This document shows, one piece after another, positions 12,621-23,713 of a stretch of DNA of 64,000 bases; position 1 is the first letter of the stretch; each line of letters starts with the position of its first letter. Below the pieces are notes generated by a model. The model saw only the letters and a list, made by a program, of their open reading frames with translations. It ran no database searches and was not told where the DNA came from. Origin of the DNA: Lingula anatina (taxonomy: Eukaryota > Brachiopoda > Lingulata > Lingulida > Lingulidae); contig NW_019775081.1 in assembly GCF_001039355.2 (NCBI RefSeq), positions 35,971 to 99,970 of the forward strand. The letters are read 5' to 3'. Both the position numbers and the translations under genes were made by a program.

Positions 12621-12702
12621 ATGGTTGGTTTTACCTTGTTTGATAACATACTGAAATTACACATCTCATGAATTTGATTTCTGTCATTGTTCATCAGAGC
12701 TA

Positions 12703-13700
12703 TTACACAATGTAATTCTGAGTGAATTTGTATATTTTCAAAATGACATATTTTCTTTGTCCTTCACGCCATCTCCAATACTCATTTCCAACAAAGATAT
12801 AGTTTCTATTTATATTAGAAATAGCGATATATTTTGAAAGGTCTTTTAACTGAGATGCATGCAAGCTAGAATCATGTAAAGGAAGTGCTTGCAAATTTAC
12901 TCGAAAAAGTTTGAATTCATCCTCAATGGATGTAAGAGGTATTTTCAAGGTTATGAAATTAGATGTTGGTTTTCTAGTAAGTGCAAATTTAACAAATGAA
13001 TAATAAAACTTCAACTCTTCCATAACAATTCTAAATGATGATCATAACTGCAAAAGTTTTTTTTATTTCCTTTAACAATATTGAACCAATATTTTGGGGT
13101 CTAAAATAGAAGGTTAAAGTTGGCCATGTATCAGATCATCTACACACTGTAATCCTAAAATTGTGTTATCTATTTCCCCTGCTAAAATTGAAGCTACAGG
13201 TACAGTAGTTTGATGAACTAATTTCAAACAATATCTATGACAAGTTCAAGTTCTTTGTTTACTAAGTTTAGCTAATTCATGTGTATTCTCAACAGCTTGC
13301 ACAATAACATTTAACCTTTGGTCTGCATAAACATGAAGGATGTTAGTTTTTTTACTTAAAACATCAGTGCCTGTTACTGCAACCTGCTGTTGCCTTTGAA
13401 GTTCATTAACACTCTTTTAAATACTTATCTGTTGCTGTACCGAACAATGAATGTGCTGCAGAACCTATAAATGAGAGAATTGCTTTTCTCCTTTCTCTAA
13501 CCTTAAATGTGAAATCAGAATGGTCAATAATGGTCTGTGCCTTTTGATTCAATATATAAATTTGTTGTCTCGTCAGATTGAAAATTAATCAGTCCCATTA
13601 ACATAGCGAATCCCACGATCCACTTTATCCACTCGAGTTTCAATTGTACCGTACCTCCACATCTATAAAATATCAAGAAAACAAATATTTAATCCAGATC
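12703..13700 (-). pseudogene. env-like region of the gypsy element
   Basis: The open piece 12703-13023 (106 codons) and interrupted sequence to about 13700 follow the integrase where invertebrate gypsy elements carry a third open frame. The segment has the spaced hydrophobic and PLHDSSLHASQL-type features I associate with env-like proteins of such elements. Frameshifts and stops break it. The assignment rests mainly on position plus weak resemblance. Confidence 0.4.
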
Positions 13701-14059
13701 TCCCCCTTATCTAGACCAGCTAAAATCAATCTAGAAAAAAAATAGATACCCTCCTAACACCAATATTAAATGTTTTAATTAATTAAGTACCTACTTCTTA
13801 CTTTTTTCTTTCTCCCTTTCTTTGTTTTATTTGCATGAAACTCTGATTAAAATGGAAGGTACCTTATCTGCATTAACCTATTCAGATTTTTAACGGTATT
13901 TTATACCACTTTGTACCCCTGTTATTAACACATTTGATGATTTTTTTCTGCTTCATCATAGTGTTATTTTCTACCTTGAGGTTGTCCATCAACATCTTCC
14001 TGACTTTGATTTTCATTTGAACTATCTTCGTTGTCTTGAACTAATTCTTCAGTGACTTT

Positions 14060-14358
14060 TTATTCATTTTTGTCATTTCCCACAATCTTTTCTTTTAAAG
14101 ATCCTCTAATATCAGGATCCACGTAGGGTTTTGACTTGTTGGCATGAACAGGATGTAATAACCAGCCTGTGGTTATATTCTGGTTCTTTGATTCACTTTT
14201 CACCAGTAAGACAACTGAGACAGACAGGTCTATAGGTTCTGCTACATGGTTTATTTGGCTGACTGTAAACTCTGGTATCTGTTCTCTCTCTCCATCTCTC
14301 TCTCTCACTATATGTATCTTAATCAATGTCTCTAGCTCACTACGTCCATCTATAAGCC

Positions 14359-14398
<40 letters not shown>

Positions 14399-15860
14399 GC
14401 TCGGTCGCTGCTTTTATACTGTAACTTAATTTACATTTTAAATGAACTTCCATTACTGACATGCAACATGCCATGCCTATATACATTTGAATAAATTAAA
14501 ACTTAAACAAATATGCACATCTCATGTATGCTAATTTAGAAGACTATCAGTACCATTAATGGTTCACTACAAGGAGACCTTAACTGTTTGTTACTCTCAC
14601 ATTCTGGTAATGGCCCTTCCTAAACATTTGGCTATGTTATATGGTCCACTATATTTTTCTGTAAGTTTGGGACTCATACCTTTCTTAACTTGATGATTTT
14701 TTAACCAAACCATGTCTGTTTCCTTGAAAGCTGTGAATTCCGCATTTTTATTATAATTCTTGCAATCCTTGTGTCCAGACTTTTTTTAAATAACCTGGCT
14801 GCTTGCCTCCCTTTTTCTAATTCAAACAATTTCTCTTTAATAAAAGACTGTAGAGATGATGTTATATCTCTTTCTGGCTGAACTATCCTATCAAAAAGAG
14901 TCTCCATTTTCATTCCAAACAAATATGAAAAGGGAATAACCAGTGGCTGTTGATAGTTGTACTAGGTTCTTAGATATACCGCGGGTATAGTCTAGATGCT
15001 AGGGGCTCTAATCCACCGTTGAAAGATTCTAGGTACGGTACGCGATTCCCGACTTGGGTTATGCTCGGAGAGAAGAGTAACGCAACACCACTGTTTAGTT
15101 ACAAAATCAAAACTCCTTTATTGACAGGTCGCAGCCTGATTTTATACTTAACTAGGCGTGACAGACTTATCTTTATTGAGGCTTTACTTATAATTAAAGA
15201 AGATAAGAGATATAAACTTCCGTTGAAACTAATTACGCGTGGCGCGCCCAAGCCCGCGACTCTTTATCGAATAAATTTTCATTTTCATTAATGTTAATTT
15301 TTACTAGTATGAACACGGTGTTGATCTATAGGCCCATGCCATCATTACTGGAGGAAGTATGATCAACCTTTCTGACTTTTTAGCACAGATTGATCTCAGA
15401 GCCTAGCTGATGAAACAGTTCATTCTCTCACACGCATTGTTACTGGAGATGATATGAAGAGGTGCACACTCTTTCTATCTGATAAATGTCACACACAGCT
15501 TGAACCAACTTTGACATAAGTCTGCACCTTTATAACTCTCCTTTGTCCGGGGTAGTGGCCCTAAAATGTCCATATGCCATGTGTGGAAAGCTTCATTGAT
15601 AGGTAATGGCTGCAGTGGAGCTGGATGATAGTGTCAGGTGATATTTTCTATTTGACCTTTGGCAAACTTTATAGGATTTTACATAATGTTTGACATCCTT
15701 GGGTCAAATATACTTCAATCGAATCTTTTCTAAAGTTCTCTGAAATTCTTGAAGACAACCACCTACATGTACTTAAGAACCATGGTAAAATTTCAACAAT
15801 TCACTTTTCATTCCCCCAGGAATTACTATCTGCTCTACAACCCTACAATCACCTACCCTT
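14060..15860 (-). pseudogene. gypsy integrase remnant
   Basis: The zinc-binding part lies at about 15860-15640 (motif DVKHYVKSYKVCQRSN), the core start at about 15590-15540 (MDILGP-like segment), and a later core/C-terminal piece at 14701-14960 (PFSYLFGMKMETLFDRIV). The C-terminal end at about 14160-14100 has VHANKSKPYVDPDIR, like the usual VHvNRLKP motif. Several in-frame stops occur. The core is split by the insertion at 14966-15301, and a (CT)n tract occupies about 14360-14395. Confidence 0.75.
14966..15301. mobile_element. nested insertion, LTR-like, flanked by TACTAG
   Basis: About 336 bases interrupt the gypsy integrase and are flanked by the direct repeat TACTAG (14960-14965 and 15302-15307). 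On the minus strand it carries TATAAAATC, then AATAAAG about 25 bases later, an arrangement typical of a compact LTR (promoter next to polyadenylation signal). It does not start and end with the usual TG...CA, so a solo LTR is an inference. Some other non-autonomous insertion is possible. Confidence 0.5.
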
Positions 15861-16124
15861 TTCTTTTGTTTACTTTGGTAATGGTGACACAACACTACAC
15901 ACTTAGCTATGGAATAATTATCTTGTTCACTTTTATTCAATGGAAACTCAGTGGAAGCTAGAGCCTTGAAAATCACATTTAAATCTACTGAATTCTTTTG
16001 TGCCTTAACTAATTCTTCATTTTCAACAGTAATTGAGTGAAGTGTACACAGATGTATCTTCCTAATATTTATTTCTTGATTCTGATCTTTACTGACCTCA
16101 TTTTCCTCCTCAAATTTCTATCTA

Positions 16125-16385
16125 GACAAACAATCTGTTAGATTTAACCGACCTTTCTTGTAAACGATATCAAAGTCTAAATCCCGCAATTGCAGCGACC
16201 ATCTCTCCAATTTCTGATTTGTAGACCTCTTGATTTTAGTCATTCCAATGGTCTGTCACTACAGTAAAATTATTTGTTTGCAAAACTGTCTAAATTCCTT
16301 TACGCCCTCAACCAGTGCAGGACATTCCTTTTCTGACGTGCAGTAATTCTTTTCCGAACTTCTTAAAACCCTTTCGCTTATACTC
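16125..16385 (-). pseudogene. gypsy RNase H C-terminal remnant
   Basis: Motifs SSEKNYCTSEKECPALV and, further left after a break, KLERWSLQL followed by VYKKGR and DCLSR (about 16225-16127). These are the standard end of the Ty3/gypsy RNase H domain. At least one stop lies between them. Confidence 0.85.
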
Positions 16386-16389
16386 TTCA

Positions 16390-16850
16390 GTCTTCCCTCC
16401 TTGCCAGGGACGCAACCTATGCCGAGTACCTTTCCTAGTAGCTCACTTACTAGCTCATTCATTTTCAGTTTTCTAGGGCCTGACTGTACATTAAGCTGAA
16501 TATGGCTGTTTTCTATAAGTCTTACTGCCTTCCGCGACCCAACCGGCAAGTGACCCAGTGGATAGCTATCACTCAATCCCGTAAGGCTTACTAGCTTTCC
16601 AGGGAACAAGCGACGGTATTCTGGCCCCACTGCCATGGGTTATCAGAACTTTGACCGCTTTCAGCAGCCTTGACTGTTCACCACCGTGTTTGAACCACAT
16701 CAACATCACGTGGCTAGGTGAGGACTGTCATCCCCGTACTACTCAGTGTACCCCATTCACACTGAGCCGACTAAACTGTACCACAGTATCCTGTTAAATC
16801 AGGATTTGAGGAACAGTGGGCTTTCAGTCCACTCCTACAGCACTATAGCA
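16390..16850. other. segment of unknown origin interrupting the gypsy element
   Basis: Between the thumb/RNase H start (left-reading, ending near 16860) and the RNase H motif SEKNYCTSEKECPAL (about 16330-16370) lies about 450 bases with no retrotransposon resemblance. The open frame 16259-16636 fuses part of it to the RNase H piece. Boundaries are approximate and no target duplication was confirmed. Confidence 0.4.
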
Positions 16851-16959
16851 TGTCTTTAATGTGCACCTAGAGTCTTGCGACTCCACTGCCACCTTTTATG
16901 GAGAAAGCTTCGGGGAGTCTATCCCCCTCGCCTCTCTATATGCTATTGCATGCTCTCTA

Positions 16960-17640
16960 TTGTCATCACCATTTGACTCAGATGCAACAGTCGTCAACAT
17001 GAAAGGCTTATTCATATTTGGAAAGGCTAAAAATGGAGCTTTCACTAACTCATCCTTCAACTCATTTCAGGCCTTATTTGCTATGATCCTCGGTCCATTC
17101 AAAATTTTCTGAATCTCTGTTTAATCTACATAGAAGAAATGCTGTTTTAGCCTAATCTCTAACAAGTCTGTAGTAATTGCAAAAAAATTCTCATTTCTTT
17201 TTGGTTTTTGGGTTTTTGAATTTTCTTTACTGCCTCAACCTTTGACATATCAACTTCTATGCCATTTTTAGAAATTACATGTCCCAAAAAATTAATTCTT
17301 TCCCTGACAAATTAACATTTCCTTGGTTTCAGTTTCAAGTTTGCTTCTCTCAATCTCTGAAATATCAAATCAAGATTTTCTAAATGTTCCTCAAAGGTTT
17401 AGTTGTACATGTATGTCAAATCCCATTTCCAAGTCAGATCTTTAAGAATTCCTGCCATAACAGACTGATATGTAGCCCCGGCATTTTGAAGCCTGAAATC
17501 TAAATGCTTAAATTGAAAATGACCATGATGAGTAACAAAAGCTGTCTTAGGTCGAGATTCTGGATCCAGCAGAATTTGCCAATTGCCACTAGCACATTCC
17601 AATGAAGAGAAATAACTACTCCCACTTTCTCCAACAGTGT
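16960..17640 (-). pseudogene. gypsy reverse transcriptase remnant
   Basis: The open piece 17399-17602 contains ECASGNWQILLDPESRPKTA and FQFKHLDFRLQNAGATYQ, matching the conserved Ty3/gypsy palm region. The expected YLDD catalytic box is altered here (DLTYMYN, then a stop). Further left, the segment around 17400-17260 still shows the EEHLENLDLIFQRL and FLGHVIS type motifs in other frames, so there are frameshifts. Dead copy. Confidence 0.85.
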
Positions 17641-17769
17641 CAAAATATCTGACAACCTTTTAATGGAAAATGAATAGGCTATTCGATTTTCAAAGATGGA
17701 CAGAAAGATTGCTGCACTGTTTAACTTTAAACGACAATGGAAAACACTAATGTTCAAAGATAGAAAAAA

Positions 17770-18170
17770 TACATCAATACTTAGCTTTGAATCGAAAAAA
17801 GAAAACTTTTAAAATTTTACTTTGAAACGAAAATACTTTTTATTTTTTACATTGAAAAACAAAAGTGTTTTATCGGAAGGAAACCAATATTCAATTTTAA
17901 AAACGAGCAGACAAAAATATTGTAATATTTAGCTTTAAAAAATGCTGAGAATTTTTTACTTGAAAGAGAAAAAAATCTGTTAAAAATGCTGTTAACTTGT
18001 CACTGGGAAGAAAAAATACTTTCCCTTTTTACATTAAGAACACTAGTGTATCATCGGAAGGAGAAAAAATATTCAATTTTAAAAGCGAGCAGAAACAATG
18101 GTACTCTTCTCGTCGTCCTTACAAAAATATAGTATTTTCTCTTTCAAGTAAAAAATTATCAGCATTTTTC
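17770..18170. repeat. local direct and inverted repeats, AT-rich
   Basis: A block with TTTACATT...ATCGGAAGG...ATTCAATTTTAAAA and GCGAGCAGA occurs at about 17840-17912 and again at about 18030-18092. TTTTTTACTTGAAAGAGAAA (near 17950) is found inverted near 18140 (TTTCTCTTTCAAGTAAAAAA). The region could fold into a long hairpin. No coding content. Confidence 0.75.
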
Positions 18171-18499
18171 TGATTCAAAATTAAGCATTACAATATTGTT
18201 TTAAATCCTTAGCTTTAAATCCGACAAATGTTGTGAAGTGATAGTTGTGGCTACGAAAGGTCCCGCTCTAAACAGATTGTTTATGTACACTGGCCGCTCG
18301 CATTACTGCTTGTTGTAAACCAAGGCGATCATTTAGAGATAAAGGGTTGGGGTTTAGAGAAATCAAAAATATTCGAAGAGGCGTTTAAGTACAAATAGGC
18401 CACTACTACAGTTGATTCACGACCAAAAAATGTAGCTTTACTGCAATACTAACAGTTCATATTATCATAGTGTCATTCATTTAATGCTCACCGCTGCAC

Positions 18500-18945
18500 A
18501 TTCAAATACAGTTCACTTCAGTAAAAGGCGAAGTCAATCTACTATTATGTTTGCGAACCACACACTTTCACAATACTCTAGATATTTAGGTTGTATACCT
18601 CTCTCTTTGTGAGATAGTCTCACCTGACTGTTAGCAGACCCCTGTTTATTTACACGTTGTGAGACGCGAAACTTAACCGTACAATGCCATCTTTCTTTTT
18701 GGATTACTAATAACGAATGCGCGTCTTTTTGTTCACCTTAATTTAATAAAAACGCTGCTCAACGTATTCAAATAAACAAATACAGTTCACTTCAGTAAAA
18801 GACGAAGTCCATCTGCTATGTGTTTGCTAACTACACCTTATCACAATACTCGAACTACACCTTATCACAATACTACTAGGTATTTGGCTTGTATACCTCT
18901 CCCTTTGTGAATATTACAATAGTCTCACCTGACTGGTTTACTCTA
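18500..18945. repeat. direct duplication, about 270 bases apart
   Basis: Copy 1 (about 18505-18640) and copy 2 (about 18775-18945) share ACAGTTCACTTCAGTAAAAG, TTGTATACCTCTC and AGTCTCACCTGACTG. Copy 2 has a small internal duplication (ACTACACCTTATCACAATAC twice). Confidence 0.8.
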
Positions 18946-19269
18946 TGGTTTATTTTGAAGAATTATTACACTGATTTAAATATCAAGGGATTCAGTAGAG
19001 ACACCGTTTTCCAAAGAAATAACATTTCTTTCACATTTTTTATTGAAAACCAAGATAACGCTGTAAAAAAATTAAAATACACGATACATGGATTTAAAAA
19101 TGTATGAAAACAATAAAAAAAAGCATTGGCAGCCATAGCTATCCCCCCCCCCCCCCAAAAAAAAAGGATGTAAACTAACAAACAATAAGAAAACAAAATT
19201 CGCTTACAAAGTGGTTTGAAGAGGACAAAACGAACTTTATGGATGTCAATTGTCATACATTTGACTGAT

Positions 19270-19615
19270 GTAGACGGCGGGACGCGGGGTCCGACAATAG
19301 AAATTTAATAATGATATTTAGAAATTATAATGTCAACACGTTTTCTAAAACTTCGTTTGCAAAAGGGGATTTAACAAAACAATGAGAAGTTTCGAGACGG
19401 TTCAATCTTCTTGAAAAGACACACATACTAAAATGGCCAGTGCTACGACCCGTGGGGTCCGACAATAGAGATGAAATTATAATGTCAACACGTTTTATAT
19501 AATAAAATAATCGTCATTAAAATTCGCTTGCAAAGGGGATTTTAAATTACAATGAGAAGTTTCAAGAAGACACACCTACTAAAATGACCAGTGCTATACG
19601 CCCCGTGGGGTTACA
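19270..19615. repeat. tandem repeat, about 170-bp unit, two copies plus a partial
   Basis: Units start with GTGGGGTCCGACAATAGA-like sequence at about 19280 and 19452, and share ATTATAATGTCAACACGTTTT and CAATGAGAAGTTTC. A partial third start (CCCCGTGGGGTTACACG) is at about 19600. Confidence 0.8.
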
Positions 19616-19742
19616 CGTTTAGTTTAAACAAACAACTGTCAGTGCTGTCAAAGTCTACAGGACGGTCATTGTTCGTTCTCTTTTATTAATACGTTGTTGT
19701 TATTCTTACGCACACTCCCCAATTCACACACACACTATATAA

Positions 19743-19997
19743 GGGACCGTTCACATGGAAAGTCTATTTTCTAAAAATCTATTTTCTATTTGCTGTATCT
19801 TGTAATCACGGTCTGTGCCCTGAATACCCCGCGGCGCAATTACTGGCAGCGCCGAGAATTAATTACAGCTTTGGAAGTAACTGGCTCGCGCTGCCAGTAA
19901 CTAAGCCGCGGGATATTCAGGGCACAGACCGTGATCACAAGATACCGCGAATAGAAAATAGATTTTTAGAAAATAGGCTTTCCATGTGAACGGTCCC
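19743..19997. mobile_element. 255-bp MITE with long terminal inverted repeats and TAA target duplication
   Basis: It begins GGGACCGTTCACATGG and ends with the reverse complement. The arms (roughly 19743-19836 and 19903-19997) stay near-perfect for about 95 bases, and inner sequence (TTACTGGCAGCGC) also pairs. The flanks are TAA at 19740-19742 and 19998-20000. TAA duplication with G-rich ends fits the PIF/Harbinger superfamily. High arm identity suggests a fairly recent insertion. Confidence 0.9.
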
Positions 19998-20000
19998 TAA

Positions 20001-21130
20001 CCCTTTCCTATCTCAACCCATTGTTCGTCGCATTCCACTCCCTATTGGTCATTAACACCCCTCAGGTTTAGTGCAGATGCACTAAGGTCAAACACTGTGG
20101 CTGTAAAACAGTTTGGTCTATAATTTTTATTTTAAAAATAAAAATAAATGGGTAGCTACTTCTACCTAATCGTAGTTAATCGTTAAAAATAGCTCCTGTT
20201 TACAGCTCTTCCAAAAAATAGCAAGATTTGTAAATTAGACCTAGTGGGTAGCTAAAATTGCAACTTACTAAAAGCATCATGCCCCGCATTCACGCTTCAA
20301 GGGTCACTAAAAATTGCATTAAAAAGTATACTGTACCGTAAAGGATCGGGCTCTAAAAACTCCTCTCTTACCACTATAGTTTTATTGTCTTGAATCAGCT
20401 GACGCATTACCTCTATGTTTGAGTTGGAAAACGCGGGCATATTAATTGACGGCAAAAAATCCTTTTCCGACGAAAATATCAAGACCCACGAAATTTTGAA
20501 GTTTTTACCACACAGACTGACCAAACTTAACAGTGAATGATTGAATCTGACAAACTGCAAAGACATGAGTTTATTTCCATTTTTGACACTTTATTACACA
20601 ATACCCGATACGGGTTCAACATCATATATAGGCCTATTATTGTGTTGATAAAAATAGTAACATTTACTGAAGAAATGTTAAATTAAAGGTGGACTCCATT
20701 TGTTTGTGTGTTTTTTTTTTAAATTATCTAGCTTCTATACAGATTATAGGAAAAAGTCTGCCTAGTAAGGTAACAGAGATTGTCAGAACGTGGATATTTC
20801 GAGGTACTTAAGTGTCTCAAGATTTTTGTACATACTGCTATGAGGCCTTACCAGCGGTAAGGGTACCGTGAGCTTGTAAGGCCGAAAACTGAGGCAAGCC
20901 TACTTATTACGGCATTAGCCTTAGGTGGTTACCGAAAACGCCAGCTTTCGGGTTAGATCTCTGATGAACACATGTTCTAATAGAGCAAAGAATAAAATCA
21001 CATATTTGTGGTAGTTGATAGCGACGATTTACCTTTTATCATGCTTTTTTATTTTTTATTTCTCTTCTTGTGTCATTTAGTCTTCATGTGTCTTGGTTAG
21101 CATTCGTGTTCATGTATTGCAGTTTTTCAT
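20001..21130. other. no supported gene
   Basis: A 90-codon minus-strand frame at 20297-20566 is not recognised and has no splice context. A GC-richer patch around 20840-20960 looks like an old repeat. Nothing else seen. Confidence 0.35.
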
Positions 21131-21134
21131 TCTG

Positions 21135-21640
21135 ATGTTGATTTACGAATATGACCTGCGTTTGATGAATATTCATCGGTTCTGTAAGTTTCAAGCCAAA
21201 AAGTAAAAGAGTTTACCACTTATCGTATTACAGTGTATGGGCGTTGCATAGATGCTAAAAAAAGCCAAACAAAATGCATCACTTTGGAAAAATGGCCCGA
21301 TCATGCTGATTTTCGAACTCGACCTGCGTATTATGAATATTCATCAGTGTTGTAAATTTCAAGCCAAAAGGTAAATGGTTTTCCACTTATCGTGTTATCG
21401 GTGGTGAAAGTTGTCACGGCGACGACAGACGCAGGTGATGCCTATACGTACAGCTACATCTGTGTCTGTACATTAAAATGGCTTGATCATGCTAATTTTC
21501 GAACTCGACCTGCATTTAATGAATATACATCAGTTCTATAAATTTTAAACCAAAGGAAAAAACGCTTTTCTACTTATCGTGTTAACGGTGAAAGTGCACG
21601 GCGACGGCGACACATCTGTGTCTGTAAGGGCCTACATATT
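21135..21640. repeat. three diverged tandem copies, about 170-185-bp period
   Basis: The core ATGAATATTCATCAGT...TTTCAAGCCAAAAGGTAAA...CCACTTATCGTGTTA recurs with starts (CCTGCG/CCTGCA) at 21155, 21323 and 21509. The last two copies share the GCGACGGCGACAC and ATCTGTGTCTGTA endings. Probably an interspersed-element tail or satellite. Confidence 0.8.
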
Positions 21641-21861
21641 TTTTTTCATTTTCTTCATATGAAAAGGTGGATTCATTAACTGTAGATCTATATGTATGTC
21701 ATCAAATTAAAATAGCAACAATATGAAAATAAAATTTTGTATGCAACACTAAACATGTATAAATGCACTTCATCTAAATATATTTTAATGGTTAACCCAG
21801 ACAAATAGTGTCAGGCTCAGTGTCAGATTTTAATTATAATCTGCCTGGAGTTAAATCTTAA

Positions 21862-22690
21862 GCCTCGGTCACAACCGGACGCACGAATTTCAGGATCGTA
21901 CGTCCCCTGCGATTTTTGGGTGTTGCGGAGGCCGTGGAGTTCGTAGAGGTAGAGGAAAGTCTACCTTGCGAGTTGCAAGGGCCACCTGAGATGTCCTTTA
22001 AAGCAGGGACGCTAATTGCAAGGAGCGATGGCCGTGGAAATTGTACTCATTTCTTGAGTTTGTCTTGCTTCCCGTGTACGTGGCACACACTCACCACTTA
22101 CGAAGGGAATGCAACGCACGGCGAAAGTAGTGCCCTTTTGCGTCAGTTTTGCTTCACACTTGCCTCACACGTTTGCGGTGACGTACTGACGGCGTACGTC
22201 AGTTTTGCTTCCTGTTCTCCTCTTCTTGCTTCTTCCTCCCCCTCCTTTTTTTCTACTTTGTAAGCTTCTTTCTCTTGCCTTTTGGAGGCATATTAGAAAC
22301 TAAATTGAGCAATAATTTGAAAATTTTGAAAATTGTTGTACACGTTACACAGTCACATTGTAAAGACACAGCGTACGTCGTGAGCACGCCTTTTATACAC
22401 CAGGCGTTGGGGTGACGCACGTGCGACGCATTCCCGGTGTGCTCTCGACTTTGTTCGTTAGTTGTGAGGGCGTGCACCTTACTCAACACGCAAAGGGCAC
22501 TTGCTCCTTCATTGCTTGCGACGTGCGTCTTGCTAACTCCGTGTGAGGGGAGCAAGTTACGCTTGCGGCCTCGCTGTTCGCAGACTATTGTAGAATCTTT
22601 TGGACATGTCCAACATCTACCCTCTACCAGGGCGACTGATAGATTTTTACGGATATTCACAGATATGTCTCTAGCTAGATAGATTGTCAT
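21862..22690. mobile_element. Harbinger-like non-autonomous repeat, copy 2 (inverted relative to 11470-11969)
   Basis: GC-richer than its surroundings and starting CCTCGGTCACAACCGG. The part about 22330-22640 is the inverted homologue of copy 1. On the minus strand an ATG at 22291 opens MPPKGKRKKLTK then stops, mirroring the start at 11859. The remaining open frames (21916-22263 plus; 22253-22696 minus) are incidental. No intact transposase. Exact ends not found. Confidence 0.55.
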
Positions 22691-23080
22691 TTTCAACTGA
22701 AGTCAAGAGGTTATATCTGTTATAACTCCTTGAAGAAACCAAGAAGTTGTAAAGTTATAACTTCTTTATTTACTAAGCTACGTATGCAACGTCATTATTT
22801 TTCAAATATAATGCCAGCTCACAATTTGACAAAAACGCAACTGACGTCAGGGGGGGCCGACTTGCCCCGCCCCATGAAAATAGATTTTAAAGTCTCTTTA
22901 ATAAAGTTACTTTGAGATTCTAAATTCTTTCATTTGAACTCACTGCCTAAATAAAACTTTTTTACGACCAACACTTTCCTAGCACTATTGGATACGGTCA
23001 ATTTACTGAATGATGTAATCAATTTTTTTACCCCATAGTTACTTTTTTTTATAAATTGATGGGGGACCAACTTACCCCGG

Positions 23081-23713
23081 GGTCCAACTAGCCCCGGTGT
23101 CCCCTACTCGCGAGTTCAGTATACGAGCATAAAGAGGCCTACACGTTGTGCGAGCTAGCGTAAATAATTAGCACAGTATATTAGTGATACCAAAATTATA
23201 ACACGGTCTGAACACAGAAAGTTGAAATACTGTGTTATTTATTGCTTACCTGTCCAAGTCTGGCTTGTAGCTTTTATTCGAACATTCAGTGACTTTGGGT
23301 CAAATCACCACTAGAGTCTACCATTCGGCTTCCAAATCATTTACCTATAGATCTGATAGATCGGCTGACAGATTCACCTGAAAACTACGCAAACCTCCCA
23401 CAGCTTCATAATTTCCAAACTGCTGCCTCGATTTCGGTACAGTGGCTTATGTTCAATTCTCGACACTTCATAACGCAAGCGAGGTCATTTAAGTTACAGA
23501 GCGAGGCAGACGCATCGGATCCAGCGGGGCAAAACCTCTTTATCTAAGGTCAGGGATGGAAGACCCGAAGTTACCAAGTGGGCCGATCAAATATTAGCTG
23601 ATCAGCCCTAGTTTCCATGGCACATTTCCACATATAGGCCTATTTACTGTATTTTTATAGGCCTAACTTCTCCCTCACCTTTGGTAAGGGGAGACCGGGG
23701 CTAGTTGGACCCG
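23081..23713. mobile_element. possible MITE bounded by a 26-bp inverted repeat
   Basis: GGGTCCAACTAGCCCCGG at 23081 reappears as CCGGGGCTAGTTGGACCC ending near 23713; the whole matching arm is about 26 bases with one or two mismatches. A related half-site (GGGGACCAACTTACCCC) sits just left at 23060. The interior has no coding frame. Target duplication not resolved. Confidence 0.6.

Larger units (their letters stand above)
12703..17640 (-). pseudogene. degraded Ty3/gypsy retrotransposon (5' truncated, with env-like region)
   Basis: Reading leftwards on the minus strand, the pieces come in the normal pol order. Reverse transcriptase lies at about 17602-16960, RNase H at about 16385-16125, the integrase zinc region and core at about 15860-14700, the integrase C-terminal segment at about 14160-14060, and an env-like region at about 13700-12703. 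Stops and frameshifts interrupt every domain, so it cannot be active. Gag and protease are missing: similarity stops at about 17640, where AT-rich repeats begin. No flanking LTR pair was recognised. Two foreign segments interrupt it (about 16390-16850 and 14966-15301). It is an old copy. Confidence 0.85.

Noticed and set aside
12284-12694. Two overlapping frames of about 119 codons, one on each strand
   Set aside because: Both are translations of the GC-rich 16-bp minisatellite.
22253-22696. 147-codon minus-strand frame
   Set aside because: Incidental frame through the Harbinger-like repeat; only its last dozen codons (MPPK...) look meaningful.
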